Assembly: GCF_013410105.1 (NCBI RefSeq)
Contig: NZ_JACCCJ010000002.1
Location: 496,001 to 560,000, forward strand
DNA length: 64,000 nt
Direction: 5' to 3'
DNA from: Sphingopyxis sp. JAI108
Lineage (GTDB): Bacteria; Pseudomonadota; Alphaproteobacteria; Sphingomonadales; Sphingomonadaceae
In this document: one piece after another, positions 32,977-41,498 of the stretch
Layout of the letters: each line of letters begins with the position of its first letter
How positions within the stretch are numbered: position 1 is the first letter of the stretch
Translations under genes and position numbers: made by a program
The notes under the pieces: model-generated
Databases searched by the model: none
Seen by the model: the letters and a program-made list of their open reading frames with translations, nothing else
Told to the model about the DNA's origin: nothing

Positions 32977-33933
32977 TCAAAAGGACGGCGGCGGCGGCGC
33001 CTTGTCGTCGAGAAAGGGCACGACCATCGCCGTGATCGCCGGGATTTCGCCCATGATCCCGATGTGCGAGGTCGCGGGCAGGATCGCGAGGCGCGCCTTC
33101 GGCGCCGCGGTCAGGAAACCCTGCGTCGCGGCGGCGACGTCGCCGCCGCCGCGCAGCTTGAACAGGGCGATCGCATGGTCGAGCGTCACGCCGTCGGCGT
33201 CGCCGATGATCACCATCGTCTTGCCGGGGATTGCGCGGACGGCGGCGTCGGACCAGCCGAACGGTGTCGCGTCGAGCGACTTGATGTTCGCGACGAGCGT
33301 CGGGAATTTGTCGGGCGCGGGCGACAGGCGCCGATATTCGGTGTCGATCGGGCTGCCCGCGAAGATGTCGGGGGTCAATTTGGCGATGCCCGCCAGCACT
33401 TCGGGATACCAGCCTTCGAGGCGCGAGGTCGCCGACAGGATGACCTGCTTGCCGACCTTGTCGGGATGCCCGACCGCCAGCGCGACCGCGGTCGAACCGC
33501 CCATTGAATAGCCGAGCACGTCGGCCTTTGCGACGCCGAGCTTGTCGAGCACGGTGGCGGCATCGTCGGCCATGCGATCATAGCTCAGCGGCGTGTCGAC
33601 GCCGCCCGAACGGCCATGGCCGCGCGCATCGATCGCGATCACCGGCCGCGATGCGGCGAGCGGGTCGATCAGCGGTTTCATCGCGTCGGCGGACATGAAG
33701 GCGCCGTGCAGGATCAGCAGCGGAGTGCGGCCCGATGCAAGGTCGCCGTGCACCTGATAATGGATCGCGGCGCCGGCGACATCGACATGCCCGCTTTGCC
33801 CGGCCCTCGCGGCCGGTTGGCTCGCGCCGGGGGTTTGCGCCGCCGCGGGCTGCGCCGCTGCTGCGATCGTCGCCGCGACCGCGATCATCGCGAAGGCGGA
33901 GGCAAGCGCGGGGAGGGGAGAGCGTCGGGTCAT
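32977..33933 (-). CDS. Exported alpha/beta hydrolase
   Basis: A 318-residue hydrolase with a cleavable signal peptide (about 1-32). The nucleophile elbow is GYSMGG with Ser143, preceded by the oxyanion-loop LHGAF (75-79) and GHGRSGG. An acid residue is likely in the loop IIGDADGVTL, and the base in TSHIGIM. The substrate is not known; its export and neighbours suggest action on an extracytoplasmic ester. It lies 31 nt before the GST gene. Confidence 0.9.
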   Translation of the reverse strand: MTRRSPLPALASAFAMIAVAATIAAAAQPAAAQTPGASQPAARAGQSGHVDVAGAAIHYQVHGDLASGRTPLLILHGAFMSADAMKPLIDPLAASRPVIAIDARGHGRSGGVDTPLSYDRMADDAATVLDKLGVAKADVLGYSMGGSTAVALAVGHPDKVGKQVILSATSRLEGWYPEVLAGIAKLTPDIFAGSPIDTEYRRLSPAPDKFPTLVANIKSLDATPFGWSDAAVRAIPGKTMVIIGDADGVTLDHAIALFKLRGGGDVAAATQGFLTAAPKARLAILPATSHIGIMGEIPAITAMVVPFLDDKAPPPPSF

Positions 33934-33963
33934 CGAATCATCCTCTTGTTGACTAGACGGCGC

Positions 33964-34182
33964 CTAGGCGCGTTTGCCTTTGAAATAGGCGACGAGGCCC
34001 ATCGCGTGGCCGTGGCCGAGGTCGAAATCGGCTTTCAGCCAGTCGATGACCTGTCCCGCCTTCACCCCGGACGCGAGGCCCTTTTCGTCGGCGAGGCCCT
34101 TGTCGATCGCCAGCGCGTGGAGCGCGGCGGGCGACTGGCCCGTCTTGGCTTCGATATTGGTCATATAGGCCTGGAAACTCAT
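33964..34182 (-). CDS. DUF4287 family protein
   Basis: A 72-residue protein of the DUF4287 family, with MSFQAYMTNIEAKTGQSPAA and the C-terminal GHGHAMGLVAYFKG typical of it. The family has no known role; members are often found beside DUF1428-, VOC- or GST-like genes. Three nucleotides separate it from the upstream DoxX-like gene, indicating a shared transcript. Confidence 0.85.
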   Translation of the reverse strand: MSFQAYMTNIEAKTGQSPAALHALAIDKGLADEKGLASGVKAGQVIDWLKADFDLGHGHAMGLVAYFKGKRA

Positions 34183-34185
34183 CGC

Positions 34186-34599
34186 TCAGACCCTCCCTGC
34201 GGCGGGATGGACCAGCAAGCGCAATGCGGGCGAACGTAGCCACAGACCCGCCCAAAGCATCACGCCCAGATAGACGCCGAACAAGGTGTGGCTGAACATC
34301 GGGCTGCCGATACGCAGGTGGGTCGCGATCGCGCCGCCGAGATAGCCGGTGATCAGGATCGCGCCGAGCACCGCGGTGCGCGGCCAGATATAAAGCAGCG
34401 TCGGGATCAGCAGCAGGATGCCGAGCATATACATCGTGCCGACATCGAGCGGCCAGCCGAGGCCGGGCGGGCTATATTTGATCGCGACCTCGGGCGCCGC
34501 GAGCTTGAGCCCGGCATCGAAGAGGAGGAAGAGGATCACAAGGCCGCTCAGGACGCGGCCGGCGATCAGCTGACCCTTGCCGGGGACGATATCGGTCAT
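34186..34599 (-). CDS. DoxX-like membrane protein
   Basis: A 137-residue protein with four hydrophobic helices (about residues 12-32, 52-70, 72-94 and 104-124), the DoxX-like arrangement. Conserved elements include SGLVILFLLFDAGLKL and LGAILITGYLGGAIATHLRI, the latter with the Gly-Tyr-Leu-Gly-Gly-Ala signature of the family. DoxX homologues are linked to redox or thiol stress in some bacteria. It lies between the VOC and DUF4287 genes in the cluster. Confidence 0.85.
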   Translation of the reverse strand: MTDIVPGKGQLIAGRVLSGLVILFLLFDAGLKLAAPEVAIKYSPPGLGWPLDVGTMYMLGILLLIPTLLYIWPRTAVLGAILITGYLGGAIATHLRIGSPMFSHTLFGVYLGVMLWAGLWLRSPALRLLVHPAAGRV

Positions 34600-34624
34600 T
34601 TCTCTTCCTCCTCCCTGTGGCCGG

Positions 34625-35059
34625 TTACGCCGTGGCTTCGGCCGGGGCGTCGGTCGGGATCGCGGTGGGGTCCATCCACATCACTTCCCAGATATGGCCG
34701 TCGGGATCCTCGAAGCTGCGGCCGTACATGAAGCCGAAATCCTGCGTCGGGGTCGGGTCGGCCTTGCCGCCCGCCTTGACCGCCTTGTCGACCTGTCCGT
34801 CGACCGCCTCGCGGCTGTCGGCCGAGACGCAGAGCAGGACCTGCGCGGTCGTGCGCGCGTCGGGGATCGCCTTCGACGTGAAGGTCGCCCATTTTTCATG
34901 CGTCAGCAGCATGACGTGGATCGACCCTTCCTCGACGACCATGCACGCGGCGGTGTCGTCGGTGAAGGCGGGGTTGTTCGCCGCGCCGACCGCCTCGTAA
35001 AAGGCTTTCGACTTCTCAAGGTCGGTGACCGGCAGGTTCACGAAAATCATCTGGGGCAT
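34625..35059 (-). CDS. VOC family protein (glyoxalase/bleomycin-resistance fold)
   Basis: A 144-residue single-domain VOC protein. It starts MIFVNLPVTDLEKSKAFYEA and ends FGFMYGRSFEDPDGHIWEVM, the usual D-P-D-G-H-x-W-E-V strand with a likely metal-binding His and Glu. The ATG at 35059 is preceded by the leader GGAGAGAAGACG. It is the first gene after tetR and may be the primary effector gene of the unit. Confidence 0.92.
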   Translation of the reverse strand: MPQMIFVNLPVTDLEKSKAFYEAVGAANNPAFTDDTAACMVVEEGSIHVMLLTHEKWATFTSKAIPDARTTAQVLLCVSADSREAVDGQVDKAVKAGGKADPTPTQDFGFMYGRSFEDPDGHIWEVMWMDPTAIPTDAPAEATA

Positions 35060-35132
35060 CGTCTTCTCTCCTTGGGGGGTGGTGGGTGTTGAAGTCAGCG
35101 TGCGCGGCGCGCGGCCGCAATTACCTGGCGCA

Positions 35133-35834
35133 TCATGCCGCGCCTCCGCGCCCGAACAGCATCCGGACATAACGCTTCAGGTGCGTGACGGTCCCGCGCG
35201 CGATCGCCGGGTCGTTCGTCGTTTTGGCCAGGACGAAGGCGCCCTGCAGCACCGACTGGACATGCTGCGCCAGCCCGATCGCGGTGACGTCCGCGGGCAC
35301 CTCGTACAGGTCCATCGCGGCCTGGATGTCGGGGGCGAGCGCCTCGCAATAGGCGTTGATGCTCGCCTCGCACGCGGCGCGGATCCGGTCGCTCGTCGCA
35401 TAGGCTTCCTGCACCATCGTGCCGACGAAGCAGGTGTAATCTTCGGTGGGCCCGTCGAGCATCGACAGGCGGAAATCGATATGGCCGAGCAGCCGGTCGA
35501 GCGGATCGTCGAGGTGGACGTGCGGCGCCAGCTCGAACATCGGGCGCGCGCGGTCGGTCCAGCCCTCGGCGGCCGCCACCGCCAGCTCTTCCTTCGACGC
35601 GAAGTGGTGGAAGAAGGCGCCCTTGGTCACGCCCGCCGCCGCGCAGATCTGGTCGACTGTCGTCGCCGAATAGCCCTGCCTGCGCACCGTGGCATGCGCC
35701 GCGGCGATCAGCTTCGCCCGCGCGCTGCCGCGCGGCGCGCGCTCGCCCGGGGTGCCGCCGCCCGCCGGGGGGACGGTGCGGGCGGCGGCTGCGGGAGTCG
35801 CGGGGGAGGTCGGGGGCGTCTGATTCGTCGTCAT
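35133..35834 (-). CDS. TetR family transcriptional regulator, first gene of the detoxification cluster
   Basis: A 233-residue repressor. It has a Pro/Ala-rich N-terminus, an HTH at about residues 57-80 (ATTVDQICAAAGVTKGAFFH), and a C-terminal ligand domain with a Cys in YTCFVGTMV. The start at 35834 (MTTNQTPPTSP) is preferred to 35846 because the latter lies inside the operator. The 22-bp operator is 8 nt upstream. It is transcribed in the same direction as 13 following genes; comM is divergent. Confidence 0.92.
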   Translation of the reverse strand: MTTNQTPPTSPATPAAAARTVPPAGGGTPGERAPRGSARAKLIAAAHATVRRQGYSATTVDQICAAAGVTKGAFFHHFASKEELAVAAAEGWTDRARPMFELAPHVHLDDPLDRLLGHIDFRLSMLDGPTEDYTCFVGTMVQEAYATSDRIRAACEASINAYCEALAPDIQAAMDLYEVPADVTAIGLAQHVQSVLQGAFVLAKTTNDPAIARGTVTHLKRYVRMLFGRGGAA

Positions 35835-35842
35835 GCGAATCG

Positions 35843-35864
35843 ACATACCGACTGGTTGGTATGT
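35843..35864. promoter_or_regulatory. TetR-type operator
   Basis: ACATACC (35843-35849) and GGTATGT (35858-35864) form a perfect 7-bp inverted repeat with an 8-nt spacer, and the spacer itself is nearly symmetric. The form 'ACATACCnACnnGTnGGTATGT' is common for TetR regulators. It lies just before the tetR start and between it and divergent comM. Confidence 0.75.
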
Positions 35865-35996
35865 TGTCAAACCCGCAATCGCCCCCACCCGCCGCGGCAC
35901 CTTCGTAACCTTCCGAAAAAGACTCGACCTTCCCGCCACTTCGCCTAAAGAGGGCCTCGGAACAAAGGGGGCACATGGTGCTGTTCCGGGGGGAAT

Positions 35997-37505
35997 ATGG
36001 TCGCTGTCGTTTCAACCACCGCCTATCTCGGCATCGAAGCCCGCAGGGTCGAGGTGCAATGCCAGGTCACGCCGGGCGTCCCGCGCTTCGTCGTCGTCGG
36101 CCTGCCCGACAAGGCGGTCGGCGAAAGCCGCGAGCGCGTCCGCGCCGCGATCGCCGCGATCGGCCTGGCGCTCCCTCCCAAGGTCATCACCGTCAACCTC
36201 TCGCCCGCCGACCTGCCCAAGGAAGGCTCGCACTACGACCTGCCGATCGCGCTCGCGCTGCTCGGTGCGATGGGGGTGATCGATGCCGAGACGCTCGCCT
36301 CCTACGTCGTCGTCGGCGAGCTCGGGCTCGACGGGCGCGTCACGCCGTCGCCCGGCGTCCTGCTCGCCGCGATACATGCGGGCAGCGTGGAGCGCGGACT
36401 GATCTGCCCCGCCGCGCAGGGGTCGGAGGCGGCGTGGGCGGGCAATGTCGAGGTGATCGGCGCGCCCGACCTCCTGTCGCTGCTCAATCATTTCAAGGGC
36501 AATGCCCCGCTGACCCCGCCGGTCCCGGGCGAGGTCGAAATGCCCGCCCGCGCTGCCGACCTGTCGCAGGTCAAGGGACAGGAAACCGCGAAGCGCGCGC
36601 TCGAAATCGCCGCAGCAGGGGCGCATAATCTCATGATGTCGGGGCCGCCGGGCGCGGGCAAGTCGCTGATGGCGGCGTGCATGCCGGGTATCTTGCCCGA
36701 CCTGACGCCCTCCGAAGCGCTCGAGGTATCGATGATCGCATCGGTCGCGGGAACGCTCGAAGGCGGACGCCTCGTCCGCGCGCGGCCGTTCCGCGCCCCG
36801 CACCATTCGGCCTCGATGCCTGCACTCGTCGGCGGTGGGCTGCGTGTGCGTCCGGGCGAAGTCAGCCTTGCGCATCTGGGCGTGCTCTTCCTCGACGAGC
36901 TGCCCGAATTCCAGCGCGGCGTGCTCGATTCGCTGCGCCAGCCGCTCGAAACGGGCGAGGTCAGCGTCGCGCGCGCCAATGCCCATGTTACCTTCCCCGC
37001 GCGCGTCCAGCTCGTCGCGGCGATGAACCCGTGCCGCTGCGGCCATCTCGGCGACCCGGCGCTCGCGTGCAGCCGCGCGCCGCGCTGCGCCGCCGACTAT
37101 CAGGCGAAGCTGTCGGGGCCGCTGCTCGACCGCATCGACCTGCACGTCGAAGTACAGGCGGTGAGCGCCGCCGACCTCGTCCTGCCGCCCCCCGCCGAAG
37201 GCAGCGCCGAGGTCGCGGCGCGCGTTGCGGCGGCGCGCGATGTGCAAACCCGGCGCTATGCGGAGCACAAGGCGCGCACCAATGCCGAAATCGACGGCGA
37301 GCTGCTCGAAGCCGTCGCGACGCCCGATGAAGCCGGGCGCAAGCTGCTCGCGCAAGCCGCCGAGGCGATGCGGCTGTCGGCGCGGGGCTATACGCGTATC
37401 CTTCGCGTCGCACGGACGATCGCCGACCTTTCGGGTGCCGAAACGGTTGGTCGCATCCATATCGCCGAGGCGCTGAGCTATCGCCGCCAAGCGCCGAGGA
37501 ACTGA
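35997..37505 (+). CDS. comM: YifB/ComM family Mg-chelatase-like AAA+ ATPase
   Basis: A 502-residue hexameric AAA+ protein. ComM helps branch migration in natural transformation in some gammaproteobacteria; elsewhere its role is less clear. The N-terminal Lon-like domain starts STTAYLGIEARRVEVQCQVT. Walker A is GPPGAGKS (216-223), with Walker B in LGVLFLDELPEFQRGVLDSL. A Cys-rich segment follows (NPCRCGHLGDPALACSRAPR), as in the family. The start is ATG 35997, led by GGGGGGAAT. It shares one base with the following gene. Confidence 0.95.
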   Translation: MVAVVSTTAYLGIEARRVEVQCQVTPGVPRFVVVGLPDKAVGESRERVRAAIAAIGLALPPKVITVNLSPADLPKEGSHYDLPIALALLGAMGVIDAETLASYVVVGELGLDGRVTPSPGVLLAAIHAGSVERGLICPAAQGSEAAWAGNVEVIGAPDLLSLLNHFKGNAPLTPPVPGEVEMPARAADLSQVKGQETAKRALEIAAAGAHNLMMSGPPGAGKSLMAACMPGILPDLTPSEALEVSMIASVAGTLEGGRLVRARPFRAPHHSASMPALVGGGLRVRPGEVSLAHLGVLFLDELPEFQRGVLDSLRQPLETGEVSVARANAHVTFPARVQLVAAMNPCRCGHLGDPALACSRAPRCAADYQAKLSGPLLDRIDLHVEVQAVSAADLVLPPPAEGSAEVAARVAAARDVQTRRYAEHKARTNAEIDGELLEAVATPDEAGRKLLAQAAEAMRLSARGYTRILRVARTIADLSGAETVGRIHIAEALSYRRQAPRN

Positions 37506-37807
37506 TGGAAACCTTCGCGTTCGAGGCCGATATCATCGAATGGCGTGGACCCGCGCCCTTCCTTTTTGCCGCGATTCCCGACGAACATGTCGGCGCGATC
37601 CGTTATGCCGCGATGACGACGAGCTATGGCTGGGGCGTGGTCCCCGTCGTGGCAATCATCGGCGACACCGAATTCGCGACATCGCTCTTCCCGCGCGAAG
37701 GCGGTTACCTGTTGCCCGTCAAGCTCGTTGTGCAGAAAGCCGAAGGCGTCGGGCTCGGCGACCGGATCGCCGTCATTCTGCGGGTCGGCCGACCCGCCGC
37801 GCGCTGA
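37505..37807 (+). CDS. DUF1905 family protein
   Basis: A 100-residue protein with the DUF1905 pattern: FEADIIEWRGPAPFLFAAIP at the start, then the glycine-rich SYGWGVVPVVAIIGDTEFAT and FPREGGYLLPVKLVVQ. The fold in relatives is a beta barrel of unknown function. Its ATG shares one base with the comM stop, so the two are co-translated. The stop is followed by a 55-nt gap before the cyclase gene. Confidence 0.85.
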   Translation: METFAFEADIIEWRGPAPFLFAAIPDEHVGAIRYAAMTTSYGWGVVPVVAIIGDTEFATSLFPREGGYLLPVKLVVQKAEGVGLGDRIAVILRVGRPAAR

Positions 37808-37862
37808 AGTGAATTTGCTCCATGGCAAAGAATTCACAACACATTGATGCGATACTGCGGCG

Positions 37863-39617
37863 ATGACTGCGTTGCGCGCTCTCGGGGAACCATGGTGCGG
37901 CCGGCCTTGGCTCGGCCTTTTTGCCATGCTTCTCGGCCTGATGGCGGTGCCGGCGCATGGACGGGCGCTCGACGTCGAGCGCGACCTCTGTCACGCGGTG
38001 AGCAGCGCCGGGCTGGGCGACGATGCCATGACCGGGCTTCGCTTTTCGTGCCGCGGAACGCCGACAGCTTATCAGCAGGGGAGCCTGTGGCTTCGTACCC
38101 CGATCGACGGCTCGGGGCCGCATCGTGGTCTGGCGCTGATGGTCCACAATTCGCGCTTCGACCGACTCGCGGTCGGCTTTTCCTATGCCGACGGCGCGAC
38201 GCGCTGGCAGCAGGTGCGCAGCGGCGATTTCGGTTCGCACTGGCGCGCTGGCGGACAGATATTGTTCGAAGCACCTGCCCGCGGTGCGGCGCTCACGGCG
38301 GTGACAATGCGCTTCGACGGAATTTCGGGGCACCGGTTCGTGCAGGCGCGGATCGTCTCGAAGGACGAGGCGGGAATGCAATCGGCGGGCATGGCGGCGG
38401 CGGTCGGCGCCGCGCTGACCCTGCTGCTCGTCAGCTGCATTTACAGCATGTCGCTCGCGGTCGCGGTGCGCCGCCAATATCTCGCCTGGCAGGCGGCCTG
38501 GGCGGCGACGATGTTGCTCTGGGGTACGCTCTGGTCGCAGGCGCATCTGGCGCTCGTGCCTGCGATGGCGGGGGCTGTGACGGCACAGGCTGGCACTTTC
38601 CTCGCCTGCCTCGCCATCGCTGTTGCGACCGCGAGCGCGGTCACCGCGGTCGAACGCGGCACCGTGCCCAAGGGACTCCGGAGGACAGCGCTGTTTTTCG
38701 GGGTCGGCGTCGGCCTCGCGGGTGTTCCGCTGGCGCTCATCCGGGGCGGCAGCCTTGCCGGACTGGCAGATCTGCTCGGACTCCTCGTCATCGCCGACCT
38801 TGTCGCGGTCGTCGCCTATCTCGGCTGGGCTTGGCGGCGCGGGTCGATCGAGGCGCGCGATTTCCTCGGCGCCTGGGGGTTGCCCATGGCGGTGCTGGCA
38901 TTCATCCACATCGTCGATGTCGAGGACGGCTTCTGGGGTGGCGGGTCAAAGCTCGTCGTGCTTGTCGCCGCGACGTGGCAGGCGCTGTGGCTCGCCGCCG
39001 CGGCGACGCGCCGGCTTGCTCACCTGCGGATCGAGCGCGACCATGCACGCGATGCCGAAGCGCAGGCGCAGCGGCTGGCGCGGCGCGATCCGCTGACGGG
39101 CTTGCCCAATCGCCGCGGCTTCATCGACAGCGTGACGCCGCTGCTCGATCGTGCGCGCACGGATAATCTGCCGGCTGCGCTGCTGCTCGTCGATATCGAC
39201 CGCTTCAAGTCGATCAACGATATCTACGGCCATGATGCGGGCGACGTGGTGCTGTGCGGCATCGGCCGCCGGATCGAGCGCTGGGAAGGTCCGATGTGTA
39301 CCGTCGCGCGACTCGGGGGCGAAGAGTTCGGTCTGCTGACGATCGGAATGGAGGGCATCATCCTCGGCCGCTTCGCCGAGAGTATCCGGCGCGGAATCGC
39401 CGCGTGCGATCATAGCGAGGCCGTGGGCGAGCGGTTGGTGACCGCGAGCGTCGGGGTCGCCGAAGTGCGCCCGGCGTGCGATTTCAAGCAGCTCTACCGT
39501 CTTGCCGACGAGGCCCTTTACGATGCCAAGCGCGGCGGCCGGAACAGGGTCGCCGTCCAGCGACACCAGAACAGCGCCGGCTTGCCATCCGGCCGCGAGA
39601 TCGCCGTGTCGAAATGA
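37863..39617 (+). CDS. Membrane-bound diguanylate cyclase (7TM sensor plus GGDEF)
   Basis: Makes c-di-GMP. It has 584 residues: a signal-like N-terminus (about 10-32), a periplasmic sensing domain (to about 170), about seven helices (about 175-385), then a GGDEF domain. The catalytic motif is GGEEF (485-489, in ARLGGEEFGLL), with the entry DPLTGLPNRRGF near residue 410. The residues at the inhibitory I-site (RxxD, five residues before GGEEF) are absent, so product inhibition through it is not expected. The layout is that of the 7TMR-DISM cyclases. Confidence 0.92.
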   Translation: MTALRALGEPWCGRPWLGLFAMLLGLMAVPAHGRALDVERDLCHAVSSAGLGDDAMTGLRFSCRGTPTAYQQGSLWLRTPIDGSGPHRGLALMVHNSRFDRLAVGFSYADGATRWQQVRSGDFGSHWRAGGQILFEAPARGAALTAVTMRFDGISGHRFVQARIVSKDEAGMQSAGMAAAVGAALTLLLVSCIYSMSLAVAVRRQYLAWQAAWAATMLLWGTLWSQAHLALVPAMAGAVTAQAGTFLACLAIAVATASAVTAVERGTVPKGLRRTALFFGVGVGLAGVPLALIRGGSLAGLADLLGLLVIADLVAVVAYLGWAWRRGSIEARDFLGAWGLPMAVLAFIHIVDVEDGFWGGGSKLVVLVAATWQALWLAAAATRRLAHLRIERDHARDAEAQAQRLARRDPLTGLPNRRGFIDSVTPLLDRARTDNLPAALLLVDIDRFKSINDIYGHDAGDVVLCGIGRRIERWEGPMCTVARLGGEEFGLLTIGMEGIILGRFAESIRRGIAACDHSEAVGERLVTASVGVAEVRPACDFKQLYRLADEALYDAKRGGRNRVAVQRHQNSAGLPSGREIAVSK

Positions 39618-39645
39618 TCGTCGCCGCGCCTGTGCGCGGCTCCGA

Positions 39646-40113
39646 TCAGAGTGCCACCGACTTGTTTTCGACGACTTCAAGCGGCGGCGGCGCCTTTGCC
39701 GTCATTGCGCCATGGCGGCGATGGCTGAGCTTGCCGTCGACCTTGCCGCCATTTTCGATCGTGATGCTCTCATAGACGACGTCGCCTGTGATCCGCGCGG
39801 TCGCATGGACGATCAGCGTCTTGGCTTCGATCGACCCGTCGAGCAGCCCCGCGATTTTCGCGGTTTCGGCGGTCACCGCACCCTTGATCTCGCTCGCTTC
39901 GCCCTGGACGAGGTTGGCGCATTTGAGGTCGCCCTCGATCTTGCCATCGACGTGCAGGTCGACACTGGCCGCCACATTGCCGGTGACGACGACGTCCGAT
40001 CCCAGGATCGAAAAGGTCGTATGACGCGCGCCGGTCGCCATCTTAGCGGGCACCGCGGACGGCAGCGACGGAACCGACTCGCTGTCGGGCGTCGGCTTTG
40101 ACTTCGAGAACAT
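39646..40113 (-). CDS. Bactofilin family protein
   Basis: A 155-residue cytoskeletal protein. The central part (about 30-130) is a right-handed beta-helix of short repeats, such as SDVVVTGNVAASVDLHVDGK and IEGDLKCANLVQGEASEIKG, flanked by disordered ends. The N-terminal 71 nt of the gene overlap the 3' end of the M23 peptidase gene in another frame. In several bacteria bactofilin and a LytM/M23 protein (BacA/LmdC) act together to set cell shape. Confidence 0.93.
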   Translation of the reverse strand: MFSKSKPTPDSESVPSLPSAVPAKMATGARHTTFSILGSDVVVTGNVAASVDLHVDGKIEGDLKCANLVQGEASEIKGAVTAETAKIAGLLDGSIEAKTLIVHATARITGDVVYESITIENGGKVDGKLSHRRHGAMTAKAPPPLEVVENKSVAL

Positions 40114-41257
40114 CGGCTTTTGCCTCCAGGAATCTGCGTGGATTGACCGCTTCGCCGTTCAGGCGGACTTCGAAATGCAGGTGGCTGCCGGTCGAGCGGC
40201 CGGTAGAGCCCATTTTGGCGATCTGCTGGCCGGCGGTGACCTGCGTGCCAACCTTGGTCGTGAAACCGGAAAGGTGCGCGTAGCGGGTCAGGATGCCCTG
40301 GCCATGATCGACCTCGACGACATTGCCATAGCCGGATTTCTGGCCGACGAAGCTGACGCGCCCCGGCGCCGCGGCGAGGATCGGGGTACCGATCGGACCG
40401 CGGAAGTCGAGCCCGGCGTGCATCGCGCCCGCGCCGGTGAAAGGATCGCTGCGATAACCAAAGCCCGACGACATCATCAGCACATTGGCGGGGTTGCCCG
40501 ACGGAACCGCGACGAGCGTGCGTTCGAGCACTTCCATTCGGAACAGCGCGTTGTCGAGCGCCGCGAAGCTGGCGCCCAGCGCCTTCGCCTTGCCCATGCG
40601 ACCGCGATAGGGGATGAACGGACCACCGCGCCCGGCCGCGGCATTGCGGACGAGCGAATCGGGGTTGAGGCCGAGCGCCGCGACCGCGGTTTCGGCTTTC
40701 GCCGCACGGCCCTTGACCGCGGCGAGAAGGCGCGCCGCGAAGGCTTCCTGTCGCGCTGCGACCCGCGCGAGGATCTGCGCTTCGGGCGGCAGGTTCGGGT
40801 CGATCGCGCTGGTCTTCACCGGTTCGGCCGGAACGGCGGTATGCCCGCCGGACTGCTGCGTCGCCGGTTCGGCGGGCATCGCGGCCGGATCGATCCCGAA
40901 ATGGGTCTCTGCAACGCTTTCGAGAAGCGCCTGACGTTCTTCGAGATCGGCGGCGGTTTCGGCAACGCGATCACGATATTTTGCGATACGCGCCTCTCCC
41001 GCCGCCGCAGCGGCTTGCTGCTGCGCGACGGCGGCACGCTCGTCGACGGTAAGCAGCTGGTTGATCACTACGGCGAGCATGGTGCCTGCCCAAGCGAGCA
41101 GCACAAGGCCGGCGATCAGCGCGACGCGTTTCTGCCAGACGGCACTAACACGCAGGAATCGGACATGGCCGTGCGTGCGAACGAAGATTTCATGGTCCTG
41201 AAACAGCGCAGAGACGCGCTGGCGCAGATCGCGCAGGCCCGTTGTTTTCGACGACAA
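40043..41257 (-). CDS. M23 family (LytM) peptidase, membrane-anchored
   Basis: A 404-residue protein with a cytoplasmic start, an inner-membrane helix (about 44-62), a coiled coil (about 63-120) and a C-terminal M23 domain. The Zn ligands are in HAGLDFRGPIG and HLHFE (SHLHFEVRLNGEAVNP). It probably cleaves peptidoglycan crosslinks or acts as an amidase activator. No ATG fits; a TTG at 41257 (MSSKTTGLRDLRQRVSAL) is the best start, but this is uncertain. The gene overlaps the bactofilin gene and likely forms a BacA/LmdC-like pair. Confidence 0.88.
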   Translation of the reverse strand: MSSKTTGLRDLRQRVSALFQDHEIFVRTHGHVRFLRVSAVWQKRVALIAGLVLLAWAGTMLAVVINQLLTVDERAAVAQQQAAAAAGEARIAKYRDRVAETAADLEERQALLESVAETHFGIDPAAMPAEPATQQSGGHTAVPAEPVKTSAIDPNLPPEAQILARVAARQEAFAARLLAAVKGRAAKAETAVAALGLNPDSLVRNAAAGRGGPFIPYRGRMGKAKALGASFAALDNALFRMEVLERTLVAVPSGNPANVLMMSSGFGYRSDPFTGAGAMHAGLDFRGPIGTPILAAAPGRVSFVGQKSGYGNVVEVDHGQGILTRYAHLSGFTTKVGTQVTAGQQIAKMGSTGRSTGSHLHFEVRLNGEAVNPRRFLEAKADVLEVKADARQRVGSVAAVRGAR

Positions 41258-41498
41258 GTGGCGACCCCATCTTGTTTGTTTTGTGGAGCCCTCCGCCCCG
41301 ATTGATGCGCGCCTTATCAGGCCGATCCGGCCCAAGCGAATCTTTGGACCCCGAGTCGGGTTGAATCGAAACCATCGCGCGGTGAACGGTGTCAACTTGG
41401 GTGAATACTGCCAATTTGGCGGGATTCGGCCGCCGAATCGGCCTTTTATATTGACGGCTTGCTTACCATTTTTGGCTAGCGCTAAGCGGGTGAATATC

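Noticed and set aside
37863-38000. A cobalamin, TPP or other riboswitch before the cyclase or membrane genes
   Set aside because: The intergenic gaps are under 60 nt and show no conserved core.
41190-41414. A 74-residue minus-strand frame starting upstream of the M23 peptidase
   Set aside because: It is out of frame with the peptidase. It would need a frameshift to contribute the start, for which there is no evidence.
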